Source: JAMWDF01 sp964645405 (GTDB taxonomy: Bacteria; Ratteibacteria; UBA8468; B48-G9; DSTR01). From it: 64,000 bases of DNA. Where the stretch lies: NCBI GenBank assembly GCA_964645405.1, contig CAZYCA010000006.1, positions 1 through 64,000 on the forward strand. The letters are read 5' to 3'. A program made the position numbers and the translations under genes. The notes below the pieces were generated by a model that saw only the letters and a program-made list of their open reading frames with translations, searched no databases and was not told the origin of the DNA. Each line of letters starts with the position of its first letter. Position 1 is the stretch's first letter. Shown piece by piece: positions 14,982-24,277 of this stretch.

Positions 14982-17900
14982 TCCTTCTCCCTGTAGAGAA
15001 AAATCTGGCCCAGTCCAGCTTTCCCTTCCTGGTCTAAAGCCCAGACTTTTTCGGTAGTAAGATCCTGTTCTGATTGATGTGAAACCACATTGAAAAAGAA
15101 AGAATTATCCGCTGGAAAGTCAAAGCCAAAACATTTCCACGGTATCTTCATCTCCAGGCAATATCTTTTTCCTGTTTCTTGCTGATAACACCATTCTACT
15201 TTTTCCGCAGAAGGACCACTAAGTTTTGGTTCAGGAAAAGGAAGGAAAAGGTAGACAAAAGGTGTTTTACTGTGTTTCTCCGGTGTAAAAATAACGCGCA
15301 GGAAGTGTCCGGAGGAAATTTCTGCCAGGTTTACCTGAAAACATAAGTAAAAGTTTTCTTCATCCCAGGAAGTAAGGCAACTACCGGCCAGCCGTCCTGG
15401 TTTATCAGGTCGGATTATTTCTCTGTCAATTTTCAAACTGCGGTTATCCTGCCAGTCCATAAAGTTTTGCCAGTCCTGCGATTTACCGTCAATTTTTAAA
15501 GGGAAGTTCCGCCTCAAGCAGGCAGCATAGCTCAGGCGTTCTGTCTGGTAACAGTCCAGTCCTGTCCCGGAAATTTCCAGCTCCCAGAGTTTATTCTCCA
15601 GAATGTCTCTCTTTCCGTAATTAAGGTCAAAGGAAAAGCAGGTCTTTTCTCCAGGTGAAAGGCAAAATCTGTGTCGCTGGTTGGGATAACGAAGAAGATA
15701 CTGTGCCTGCCTGGAAAAACCAAGGCTTCCTGTTACCTTTTCCAGCAGGGTGTTGGTGAGACTTACTTTTAAGGCTAAGACCTCATTTTTTTCTCCAGCA
15801 CCAAAAGAAGAAGAAAAGGAAAACACTTCCTCCAGCATGACGTTGTCCCAGGTTTTTAAGTCTTCCGCAGTCAAATCGCAGAAGTAAACAACTCTGGGAC
15901 CAAGGAGAAAGTTTATTCTTCCTTTACTGCTTTCTGTTTGTACTTTGTTGCCCATCAAATCCAGGGCAGTCCAGTTTTTTGCTCTTTCCGGTAAAGAAAG
16001 CCGGTACAGCCCGCCGGTAGTCCAGCAAGCCAGTAAATTTTTCTGGTCCTGCTGGAAGTGAAAAATTTTTATCCTTTTATCGGCTATTCTTTCCCCGACA
16101 GGTTGATACCCCCAGAGAAGTTTATTCAGTACAGCATAGCTAACAGCTGCAGCTTTCAGCGAACCATCATACTCAAACATGGTACAGTATTTCTCATAAG
16201 CCGGGTAAGGACCTGGATAATGTGCGTCATACCGGAAGTACCTGGTAGCAGGACCCCAGCAGAGTGAACGAATGGCACTTTCCAGCAGAGACTGGATAGA
16301 TACCCGGGAAGCAATGGCATCCGGTGGCTCTGTTTCACTGTAAAAACTGGCATACCCCCCATACTCCACTGCCCAGAAAATCTTTTTATACTTGCGGGTA
16401 AGAGAACCAAGCAGTTCAGCATGTTCTTTCCTTCTGCAGTAATCACTCACCCCATCAAAACAATCTGTCCCCACCGTTTCTATCACCTTGGGTAAAAAAC
16501 TGTCAGTGTAGCCACCATGGCTGAAAACTCTACTCGAAGGGTCAATTTCTTTGATGACTTTTGCTGTCACCTCTAATAATCTGGCGTATTCTTCAGGTGT
16601 AAATTGATGGTATGGTTCATCAATCACCAGCCAGTTTTTAATCCTGTGCTGGTAATGCTGGACTGTTGCCCGGACAAAACTTTCCCAGTCAGAGATTTTA
16701 AAGTAGGACTGGCCGGTTTTCAGATGAGGTTGCTCAGGCGCCTGGCTGGAAAGCGCCCAGCGAGGAAAACCCGTGTGTAGATTAGCCAGTAAATTAAAGC
16801 CATATTTTTCTGTTAGAGATAAAGCTTCATCTGCCCAGACAAACTTACCTTTTTCTGGTTCCACCAGACTCCAGGTGCCAATAATGCCACCACAGCTTAA
16901 GGTGTTATTCCAGCGGATGCCCATCCGGGACAAAATAGCTAAAGGTTCTTCTTTCAAAGTAATGTAAGCACCCAGGAGAGAATCTTTTTCTCTGTACTCA
17001 GGTACCACAGCATAAATCAGCTCCTTCTTCTCCGGCAGAGAAAACCGCATCCGGAAGATACCAGTTTTTTCTCCTGGAAGCTTTATAGTTTTCTCGGCAA
17101 ATCCCTGCTGGAGATTTATTTTTCCTTCCTTTTCTTCCACCAGTCTGTCATTCCAGTCAAAGATAGCATAAGAGTAGGAGACAGAGTTTTGACTGCCTCC
17201 GGAGAAAAGTACCTGCCAAAAAATGTCCTTCCCTAACAGATAAACACGGCCTGATTCTTTCCAGAGAAAACCCAGACTGACAGGATTTTTTGGCTGGTAG
17301 TCAGCTGCTGGCCCCTGCTGGAGTTGCACCGCATCAATCCAGGTCTTAGCCGCCAGGTTAATTTTAATCATGGTTTCTGTAGCATCCGCAGGAAGCCTGC
17401 CGTTAAGAACCAGCCTTTGCCAGGGTGCCTCCGGGGTTAAAAAGAACTTTTTTTGCAGGAAACTTTTCCAGCCCATCTTTCCTGTTAGCGCTACAGTTAT
17501 TTCCCCTGCCTGATTACTTTTTACCCAGAGGGAAAGGCTGTAAACTTCTCCTGGTTTTACCCGGCAAGGCCGTGAGAGTAAGGTAAACCCTGGCGGCAGA
17601 TGAAGACTGCAGCGGCCATGGTAAGCCTGGCTGGTATCAATGTATTCTGGTAAGAGGGCATAACCACACTGGTAGGGAGTAAACCAGTCTGCGGTTAAAC
17701 CTTCAAAACTGCTATTTTCTACCAGGTTCCCAGAAGGTACAGGAAGTTTTTCTTCCCCGGGAGAAACCGATTCAATCCGGAAACTGTCCAGGATAAGTCT
17801 GCTGTGGGCTTTCAGAACAACCAGAGAAAAACTATTTCCTTCTTCTTTTGTTTCTACCTTAGCAGAAATCCAGTGTTTTTCCCCGGCCGGAAAGAGTTTA

Positions 17901-18238
17901 TCAGGCCAGGTTAAAATGGTAGATGCATCGTTTAAGACAAGCTGTACCTGATTGGCATTCTCCTTTCCTTCAGCAAAAGTGAGTAAAGATAACCTGTAGC
18001 GGCCAGGCGGGAGAGAACATTCCAGTTTCTTAAAAAGCCGGCCCTGGCTCTGGTTTTTCTCCCGGAGGATAATCATATATCCTTCGCCAGAGTAGCTACC
18101 AATATTCTGGTATATCTGGAAACCACCTGGCTGCAGACTGCAGTCTTCAGCCTCTATAGTTCTCTGGTAGCCCAGCAGCCGGGAGTAACTGGTAAGACTG
18201 AAAAATAAAACAGCCAGTAAAAATCCTTTCCTTTCCAT
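14978..18238 (-). CDS. Secreted multidomain clan-A-like glycoside hydrolase with carbohydrate-binding modules
   Basis: A 1086-residue exported protein: signal peptide to about residue 23; a CBM35-like domain starting IEAEDCSLQPGG; a CBM4/9-like jelly roll starting NLVENSSFEG near 190; a (beta/alpha)8 barrel about 430-720; and a C-terminal CBM9-like domain from LKIDGKSQDW near 915. In the barrel, NWLVIDEPY near 535-540 is the acid/base site, with DEP in place of the NEP of clan A, and FWAVEYGG near 622 would be the nucleophile site; RMGIRWNN and WSLVEPEKGKF recall GH39 or GH42. No GH family can be named with confidence. It probably cleaves a plant, algal or microbial polysaccharide outside the inner membrane. 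It lies 14 bases after cysK and is coupled to the UROD-like gene. Confidence 0.75.
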   Translation of the reverse strand: MERKGFLLAVLFFSLTSYSRLLGYQRTIEAEDCSLQPGGFQIYQNIGSYSGEGYMIILREKNQSQGRLFKKLECSLPPGRYRLSLLTFAEGKENANQVQLVLNDASTILTWPDKLFPAGEKHWISAKVETKEEGNSFSLVVLKAHSRLILDSFRIESVSPGEEKLPVPSGNLVENSSFEGLTADWFTPYQCGYALLPEYIDTSQAYHGRCSLHLPPGFTLLSRPCRVKPGEVYSLSLWVKSNQAGEITVALTGKMGWKSFLQKKFFLTPEAPWQRLVLNGRLPADATETMIKINLAAKTWIDAVQLQQGPAADYQPKNPVSLGFLWKESGRVYLLGKDIFWQVLFSGGSQNSVSYSYAIFDWNDRLVEEKEGKINLQQGFAEKTIKLPGEKTGIFRMRFSLPEKKELIYAVVPEYREKDSLLGAYITLKEEPLAILSRMGIRWNNTLSCGGIIGTWSLVEPEKGKFVWADEALSLTEKYGFNLLANLHTGFPRWALSSQAPEQPHLKTGQSYFKISDWESFVRATVQHYQHRIKNWLVIDEPYHQFTPEEYARLLEVTAKVIKEIDPSSRVFSHGGYTDSFLPKVIETVGTDCFDGVSDYCRRKEHAELLGSLTRKYKKIFWAVEYGGYASFYSETEPPDAIASRVSIQSLLESAIRSLCWGPATRYFRYDAHYPGPYPAYEKYCTMFEYDGSLKAAAVSYAVLNKLLWGYQPVGERIADKRIKIFHFQQDQKNLLACWTTGGLYRLSLPERAKNWTALDLMGNKVQTESSKGRINFLLGPRVVYFCDLTAEDLKTWDNVMLEEVFSFSSSFGAGEKNEVLALKVSLTNTLLEKVTGSLGFSRQAQYLLRYPNQRHRFCLSPGEKTCFSFDLNYGKRDILENKLWELEISGTGLDCYQTERLSYAACLRRNFPLKIDGKSQDWQNFMDWQDNRSLKIDREIIRPDKPGRLAGSCLTSWDEENFYLCFQVNLAEISSGHFLRVIFTPEKHSKTPFVYLFLPFPEPKLSGPSAEKVEWCYQQETGKRYCLEMKIPWKCFGFDFPADNSFFFNVVSHQSEQDLTTEKVWALDQEGKAGLGQIFLYREKE

Positions 18239-18252
18239 CGTAAGAAACAGTC

Positions 18253-19143
18253 TTAGAGAAGAGCAGTGCTAAAGTATCTTTCAGCGCGGTCCGGCAGTAC
18301 TGTGGCTATATTTCCAGCCAGCTCTTTTGTCAGCTGTCTTGCTGCCCAGATATTAGCCCCGGAAGATGTCCCTACCAGTAACCCGTGTTCCCGGCTGAGC
18401 CAGCGTGTCGTCTCAATAGCGTCCTCATCGCTGACTTCCATCACTCTATCCACCAGCGAGACATCTAAAATCGCAGGGATAAAACCATCTCCAATACCCT
18501 GAATACGATGAAGTCCTGGCTCATGTCCTAAAAGAGCAGAAACGCCCTTTGGTTCAACTGCCACCGCCAGAATTTCTGGCCTTTTTTCCTTTAAAAACCT
18601 GCCCACCCCCTGCAATGTACCGCCACTGCCCACACCGGCAACAAAGGCAGCAATCTGGCCATCCATCTGCTGCCACAGTTCCACTGCGGTGGTATGATAG
18701 TGGCAGGCAGGATTATCCGGGTTTTCAAACTGCTGGGGAACAAAAATTCTGGAATCATCTGCAGCCATGGCTTTAACCATTTTCACTGCTCCAGCAATTC
18801 CCTGGATATCCGGCGTTAAAACCAGTTCTGCCCCTAAAGCTCTTATAATCTTTTTTCTTTCCTCACTCATACCTTCTGGCATAACAATCCTTACCCGGTA
18901 ACCTTTAATTTTTCCCACCAGAGCGACAGCAATACCGGTATTACCTGAGGTTGGCTCCACGATGATGGAATCCGGTTTTAATTTACCCTGCCGCTCAGCA
19001 CTTTCAATCATAGCCACTGCTACCCGGTCTTTGATGCTCCCACCGGGGTTGAGGAATTCAGCCTTGGCAAAAATTCTCTCTTTCCCTATTCTTACCAGTG
19101 CTGTGTTGCCAATGAGTTCCAGAACACTTTTTTTTGCGTCCAC
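18253..19143 (-). CDS. cysK: Cysteine synthase (O-acetylserine sulfhydrylase)
   Basis: A 296-residue fold-type II PLP enzyme that makes cysteine from O-acetylserine and sulfide. The Schiff-base lysine is K38 in GGSIKDR; EPTSGNTGIAVA binds the substrate carboxylate, GVGSGGTLQGVG binds the PLP phosphate, and the C-terminus VLPDRAERYFST is characteristic of CysK/CysM. The start is GTG at 19143, 19-20 codons before the conserved AKAEFLNPGGS, with a weak GGGGA upstream. It lies 26 bases after a small unknown gene and 14 bases before the secreted glycosidase, an unusual operon position for an amino-acid gene. Confidence 0.94.
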   Translation of the reverse strand: MDAKKSVLELIGNTALVRIGKERIFAKAEFLNPGGSIKDRVAVAMIESAERQGKLKPDSIIVEPTSGNTGIAVALVGKIKGYRVRIVMPEGMSEERKKIIRALGAELVLTPDIQGIAGAVKMVKAMAADDSRIFVPQQFENPDNPACHYHTTAVELWQQMDGQIAAFVAGVGSGGTLQGVGRFLKEKRPEILAVAVEPKGVSALLGHEPGLHRIQGIGDGFIPAILDVSLVDRVMEVSDEDAIETTRWLSREHGLLVGTSSGANIWAARQLTKELAGNIATVLPDRAERYFSTALL

Positions 19144-19169
19144 AGTATCCCCGGACAGGCAAGGAAGGC

Positions 19170-19523
19170 TTAAGGTAACTTAATTTTGTTAATATCAGTC
19201 GGGATTCCTGATGCCGGGATTATCCGGCTGGTACTCTGTCTTCTTAATTCCTGCAATTCTGCATGAAGTTCATTCTTGGCAATTTCAATTTCTTCTTCTG
19301 CCCGCCTGGTGAAATTAGCAAAAGCTTCCTGGATGGTAGCAGCCTCAATCTCAAAAGTAACCGGGACCGTGGTCATCCCCATTGGTGTCTGGAGTGCTAA
19401 GCTCACCCTGCCTATAAACTTTTTCACCTTGCCGTCAAGAGAGGTTAACTGTTCCACCTGCTTGACAGGAAACTTAGCGTCAGCAGGATTTTCCTCAATG
19501 TACTCCTCATGTTTGTAAATCAT
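19170..19523 (-). CDS. Conserved-looking hypothetical protein
   Basis: A 117-residue soluble protein with no signal peptide or membrane segment. The first half is beta-rich (KVKKFIGRVSLALQTPMG, TVPVTFEIEA); residues about 62-97 are one long acidic/amphipathic helix (EEEIEIAKNELHAELQELR). I do not recognise the family. GAAGGAG precedes the ATG at good spacing, and the gene stands 26 bases before cysK, so it is probably co-transcribed with it. About 128 bases without other features separate it from the glutamate dehydrogenase gene. Confidence 0.65.
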   Translation of the reverse strand: MIYKHEEYIEENPADAKFPVKQVEQLTSLDGKVKKFIGRVSLALQTPMGMTTVPVTFEIEAATIQEAFANFTRRAEEEIEIAKNELHAELQELRRQSTSRIIPASGIPTDINKIKLP

Positions 19524-19651
19524 AGTTTCTCCTTCAGGTTGTTGTTTAAGGATAGCACAAAACTAACTGTCTGTTCAAAAAGGAAGGTAAATGGCCATGG
19601 AGATGGAAGGGATGGACAAATTAGATTTCAGGAAGACAGAAAGGTTCAACC

Positions 19652-22600
19652 TCACCGCAGTGCTTTTAACGTACCCAGAAAATCAGCTTTCAGCTGCTGG
19701 AGAAATTCTTCCCATCTGGTAGCCTGACTGTATAAAGCCAGGGAAGCCAGTTTTTTGGTAATCAGGGCGTTCCGGTAAGCCACAAGATCAGGAGAGGAAA
19801 AAATTTGCTTAATTCTTTCTAATCCAGCAATTTGCACCAGAACCCGCGGGATATAAGCCAGGAGTACTCTGTCTACCAGTTCTTCTTCAGAAAGAAGTAT
19901 TTCCATATTTCTGTAAAGATGGTCCTGAAGAGCCAGAAGCCAGTTGCTGGTCTGGTTGGAAAGGTAAGGTAAGGGTAAACCTGTCTTCTGGTGCAGGGAG
20001 AGAAGTATTTCTGTTTCCGTGCGGCAGTTTTGCTGGATGATACGCAGTATTTCCTTGATAAAGGAACATCTGATGGTTTTGTCTTCTATGAGAATCTTTT
20101 CATAATCATCACCCAGCAAAAATGCTGGTAGAACCTCAGCCAGGGAGCTACTGGTTACTCCACCCTTGTTGGCACTGAAATCTCTAATCTGCAAAATCTT
20201 TGTTTTCCTGGCAATGACCTCACGGGAAGGGTCATCAAAGAAAACATTGGCACCTTCAACAATAATGAGAAGTTCCGGAAAAAGAGAAAGGAAAGAAGAA
20301 ACATTTTCTATATTGATGGTATCCTTGAAGCCACCGCAGGGGATAAAAACATTAATACCTGCCTTCTGGAAAAAAGGACGCAGACTGGCATCCGTCAGGC
20401 AGGAGCGATGGAAAAAGATACCATCTTCAATGACCCTGTTTCCCTGGAGAGAAAAACTTCCTGACTGCCGCGGAATCTTGAAACCAAGCCGGCTTAATTT
20501 TTTTTCCGGGTAAGCCAGGGTATTCAAACGCGGCCGGGTATGTCTGGCAACAGCCAGTTTAGCCAGTTCTTCCCTGTCCAGTCCACAGGCATCAAAAAGA
20601 ACCGCTCCGGAATCCACCACCAGGCAGATACGTCCCCGAAAGGAAAGAATCTGGTTGGCGCCTAAATCACCATCAGGTCCTCCAGTCATCATCAAAACAA
20701 GTTGTTCTTCTTTTAACCCCAGACGCTGCTCTATCGTTCTCAGACACGAAAGAATTCCTGTAGTGGTCATTCCGCTGGTAGCCACAGGCAGGCTAAGGTG
20801 TTTTAAGATTTCGTCTGCCTCCGGTGTGACAGCTACTGTTTCCCCTTCTATTTCCAGGCAGGTACCAGAACTACCACACGGGTGCAGACCAAAGAGTTTC
20901 CCTTCTCTGGTCAAACCGTAGGCATCATGAGGTATGCCGTTAGATTTGCCGGAAGAAATTGTTCTCCAGTAAGGATAATTTCTCTCTCTGGCGCGGCAGG
21001 CTGCCAGGTCCATAAAACCAGCTGTCCCTTCATCCGGACCAAAAAAAAGCAGTTCTTTTTTCCCCAGGTAATCCAGTACCTGGGCATCCTCCTGGATAAG
21101 GTCAAGGATACCTTCAAGGTAATCAAGGAAAACCTGCTGGCTATCATCAGCATACTCCGGATCCGGGACAATTACTCCTTTGGCTCCATCTTCCACTATA
21201 TCCTTATGTTTGAGTCTCTGGGCGACAGGTCCCAGAGCATAATTGAGTAAAGGCATCTCATCAAGGACATTTTCATGGCTGGATACTGTTACTCTGGAAA
21301 GTCTCACTCCACCCCGGGCAATTTCTGCTGCTCGCATATGCGTGCCGGTAGCATGGAAACCGACCACAAAGAAAATGCTGTACACTTTTTCCGTGAAGAC
21401 TGCCGGGTCAAGTATTTCCGGGCTAAGCCAGAAAGAAAAGGATCTTTTTTCCGCCTTGTAGAAATTGGTCCGACGAACCGCAGTAATAAGATGGGTGAGG
21501 AAGGTAAAAATATCATACAGGGTGCAGTCGTCCTGAAAGATAATCGCAATTTTTTTCTGATAGGCTTGCAGATTTTTTTCTATGGTTCTGGTGGTAGGGT
21601 GTTTGCTTTTTGCCGGATTGAATTTCTTATCAAAAAGCCGAAAAACCTGCTTTACCAGATCCGGATGGTTTTTTAATGCCTGGATGATACCAGTTCTGGT
21701 GTATTCTGCCCGGCTGGCATTGAAAATCCTTCTGGCAAAAATCTCTTTCCAGTCAGGCCTGGTAAGGGCAGCTATTAATTCCAGGTCTCTGGATTGTTTC
21801 TTATGTATGAAGGTGTGCAGGAAACAGGATGCCGCCATGATAAAAAGGTATTCCTCAAAGGAAAGCTTACCGCTGATATAAAGTTCGGAAAATCCGTCTA
21901 CCTGGAGGGAAAGCAGCCAGCGTAACCTTTTCCTGACTGTCGCAAGTAACTCTTCAGGTGGTTGATTTTCCAGATAAAGGGAACAGACGGACTGAATACG
22001 GCCGGTTAATCCCCGGTAGGTTTCCCAGTATGCCCGGTTAAGCTTAATTTTTAAGTCCTCCAGAAGTTTTCTTATTACCGGTAAGGGGGAATGCTTAAAA
22101 TCTTCTAAAAACATAATCCTGGTTTCACCTGTATCAGCCTGGCTGGTTTCTACCAGAGGTACAGGGCAGGCACCTGCCCTCTGCAAAAATGATTCATAGC
22201 GTGATTTAGTTTCCTGGGGTATAACGGTACCGGTCTTGATATTATTAAAGGCAAATGGAGAAGCACCAGCCTGGCATTCTTTTAAATCCGGGACTGGTTC
22301 TGGATGGATGATGTAGGTATAATATTTTTTTTCTCTCCCGCAATAATATTCCACGCGATGGCCTGACATAACCGGGTCCAGTAATTTTTCCATCCGGTCA
22401 CGATTCTCCGGAGTAGCCAGCCGCACCTGAACACCTCCTTCCATGTCCAGGGGAACTTCAGAGACTTCACCACGCAAAACATAACCATCTTCTGTAGCCT
22501 GGATGGTCCGGGCAGTACTTCTCAAAAGGGTCATCAAACCCTGTCGGGAAAGATTCCGGAAAAAATAGTTTGGCAGTCCCAGTTCGGTCAGAATAATGCC

Positions 22601-22756
22601 GGCTGCTGCATCCAGCGCGGTGGCAGTTACCAGACCTTCCCTGGCCAGTTCTACCACCACTTCATAGAGAAGACCAGGGTCAAGCCCTTTTGCCTGAGCA
22701 ATTTCCCCAATCCGGGTAGTTTTGTGTTTCATGCTTTTATGCAGAAATTTTAGCAT
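19652..22756 (-). CDS. Large NAD-specific glutamate dehydrogenase
   Basis: A protein of up to 1034 residues matching the large NAD-glutamate dehydrogenase class, which interconverts glutamate and 2-oxoglutarate. The catalytic region is recognisable from GTHMRAAEIARGGVRLSRV, DIVEDGAKGVIVP, LFFGPDEGTAGFMD and SGKSNGIPHDAYGLT; the nucleotide-binding part follows (IVDSGAVLFDACGLDREEL and IIVEGANVFFDDPSREV). The long N-terminal part is regulatory and poorly conserved. It is shorter than the 180-kDa proteobacterial enzymes and close to the 115-kDa type. No Shine-Dalgarno precedes the ATG at 22756. An extended -10 (TGCTAAAAT) overlaps that ATG, so translation may start at Met9 (22732). Its role is probably catabolic use of glutamate. 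Confidence 0.85.
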   Translation of the reverse strand: MLKFLHKSMKHKTTRIGEIAQAKGLDPGLLYEVVVELAREGLVTATALDAAAGIILTELGLPNYFFRNLSRQGLMTLLRSTARTIQATEDGYVLRGEVSEVPLDMEGGVQVRLATPENRDRMEKLLDPVMSGHRVEYYCGREKKYYTYIIHPEPVPDLKECQAGASPFAFNNIKTGTVIPQETKSRYESFLQRAGACPVPLVETSQADTGETRIMFLEDFKHSPLPVIRKLLEDLKIKLNRAYWETYRGLTGRIQSVCSLYLENQPPEELLATVRKRLRWLLSLQVDGFSELYISGKLSFEEYLFIMAASCFLHTFIHKKQSRDLELIAALTRPDWKEIFARRIFNASRAEYTRTGIIQALKNHPDLVKQVFRLFDKKFNPAKSKHPTTRTIEKNLQAYQKKIAIIFQDDCTLYDIFTFLTHLITAVRRTNFYKAEKRSFSFWLSPEILDPAVFTEKVYSIFFVVGFHATGTHMRAAEIARGGVRLSRVTVSSHENVLDEMPLLNYALGPVAQRLKHKDIVEDGAKGVIVPDPEYADDSQQVFLDYLEGILDLIQEDAQVLDYLGKKELLFFGPDEGTAGFMDLAACRARERNYPYWRTISSGKSNGIPHDAYGLTREGKLFGLHPCGSSGTCLEIEGETVAVTPEADEILKHLSLPVATSGMTTTGILSCLRTIEQRLGLKEEQLVLMMTGGPDGDLGANQILSFRGRICLVVDSGAVLFDACGLDREELAKLAVARHTRPRLNTLAYPEKKLSRLGFKIPRQSGSFSLQGNRVIEDGIFFHRSCLTDASLRPFFQKAGINVFIPCGGFKDTINIENVSSFLSLFPELLIIVEGANVFFDDPSREVIARKTKILQIRDFSANKGGVTSSSLAEVLPAFLLGDDYEKILIEDKTIRCSFIKEILRIIQQNCRTETEILLSLHQKTGLPLPYLSNQTSNWLLALQDHLYRNMEILLSEEELVDRVLLAYIPRVLVQIAGLERIKQIFSSPDLVAYRNALITKKLASLALYSQATRWEEFLQQLKADFLGTLKALR
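22747..22755 (-). promoter_or_regulatory. Extended -10 overlapping the first ATG of the glutamate dehydrogenase gene
   Basis: The minus strand reads TGCTAAAAT, with TGGAGA at 18 bases as a 4/6 match for a -35. If used, transcription begins about eight bases before the second in-frame ATG (22732), which would make that the true start. Confidence 0.3.
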
Positions 22757-22852
22757 GGAAAAAACTGTTTCTCCATTTTTGTTTATCTTTTGCTTTTGCA
22801 GGGGAAAAGATTTAAACTACTTTACTTCTTCTAACAGTTTTCCTGAGAAAAA

Positions 22853-24226
22853 ATGAGCGCAAATCGTTTTCGGACTAAAGGAGCTTTAATTTCTCTCCGG
22901 GAAGAGGAATTAGGTAAGGCCGTAGTTGGTCTTTCCCTGCCGCTTATCACTGCCAATATTTTTGTGAGTACCCTGGAACTGGTAGATGCTATCTATGTTG
23001 GCCGTTTAGGTTCAGAGATGCTGGCAGCAGTCGCTATGGCTGGTGTGGTGATGTTTCTGTTATCAACCCTGGGGGTAGGGTTAGGTGTGGGTACAGTAGC
23101 GCTTGTCTCCCGCTACTTCGGCCAGCAGAAATACGAAAAAGCAGATGAGGTGGTGGTGCAATCTTTTCTGCTGGCTTTTCTTTTTTCCTTCTGTATTGGA
23201 CTGGCTGGCTTTTTCTTCTCTCCCTTACTTCTGAAAGCACTGGGAGCCAGGCAGGTGGTCTTACAGGCTGGAGTGGGCTACCTGCGGATTCTTTTCTTAG
23301 GGCTTTTTACTATGCTTTTCTCTTTTATGGGTTTTTCTGCTTTCCAGGGAGCAGGAGACACGGTTACACCCATGAAAATCTCCATACTATGCACTGTACT
23401 CAATATCATCCTGGACCCGCTTTTGATTTTTGGTCTGGTGGGTTTTCCCAGGATGGGAGTATCTGGTGCTGCCTGGGCTACAGTTATCTCCCGGGCTGTG
23501 GGGGACATTTTCCTTTTTCACTGGCTCTACCAGGGACACGATGCCATTCAGTTGAGAGGTAAAAATGTTCGTCTGGACCTTGAGATGATGAAAAAAATTG
23601 TTACTATCGGTTTCCCCAGTTCTATCCAGATGCTTCTGCGGAGTTTTTCCGCCTTAGTTCTGGTCAAGATTGTCTCTCTTTTTGGTCCTGTTGTTACTGC
23701 GGCCTACGGTGTAGGAGGCAGAATTTTTGGTCTTTTTCTCCTTCCCGGATTCGGGTTTGGAGCAGCAGCAGCAACTCTGGTGGGTCAGAACCTTGGTGCT
23801 GACAATCCTGAACTGGCAGCAAGAAGTGTCCGGATAGCTGTTAGCTACTATTTTTTCTGTTTGCTGGCAGCAAGTATCTTTGTCTTTAGTTTTGCTGATT
23901 TGATAGCCAGTATTTTTAACAAAGAACCGGAGTTTATCCCTGTGGCAGCCAGTTATTTAAGGTATGTAGCCGTAGGCTCCCTTTTTCTTCCGCCAGGAGT
24001 GATTGGTTCCCGTGCTCTCCAGGGTGCGGGTGAGGCTATTTCTCCTATGATTATGACCGGGATAGCTCTTTATTTAATACAGATTCCTGCAGCCTGGGTT
24101 CTTTCCCGGTATCTGAATCTGAAAGAGACAGGTATCTGGCTGGCAGGTATCATTGGTAATATTGTTCATGCTGTATTGATATGGTCAGTTTTTCTCCAGG
24201 GGCACTGGAAGGAGAAGAAAATTTAG
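22853..24226 (+). CDS. MATE family efflux transporter
   Basis: A 457-residue protein with twelve hydrophobic helices in two homologous halves. The N-terminal half has LSLPLITANIFVSTLELVDA and VGRLGSEMLAAVAMAG, typical of MATE proteins; the second half repeats this near GFPSSIQMLLRSFSALV and GQNLGADNPELAA. GAGDTVTPMKI and QGAGEAISPMIM mark helix 5 and 11 equivalents. It should export cationic drugs, metabolites or lipid-linked sugars in exchange for H+ or Na+. Divergent from the glutamate dehydrogenase gene with 96 bases between them; only a weak GAGAA lies before the ATG. Confidence 0.9.
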   Translation: MSANRFRTKGALISLREEELGKAVVGLSLPLITANIFVSTLELVDAIYVGRLGSEMLAAVAMAGVVMFLLSTLGVGLGVGTVALVSRYFGQQKYEKADEVVVQSFLLAFLFSFCIGLAGFFFSPLLLKALGARQVVLQAGVGYLRILFLGLFTMLFSFMGFSAFQGAGDTVTPMKISILCTVLNIILDPLLIFGLVGFPRMGVSGAAWATVISRAVGDIFLFHWLYQGHDAIQLRGKNVRLDLEMMKKIVTIGFPSSIQMLLRSFSALVLVKIVSLFGPVVTAAYGVGGRIFGLFLLPGFGFGAAAATLVGQNLGADNPELAARSVRIAVSYYFFCLLAASIFVFSFADLIASIFNKEPEFIPVAASYLRYVAVGSLFLPPGVIGSRALQGAGEAISPMIMTGIALYLIQIPAAWVLSRYLNLKETGIWLAGIIGNIVHAVLIWSVFLQGHWKEKKI

Positions 24227-24277
24227 GATAATCCTGTTGTCTCTGCTAACCGTCAAAAGAGAAAAAAGGAGGAAGGC

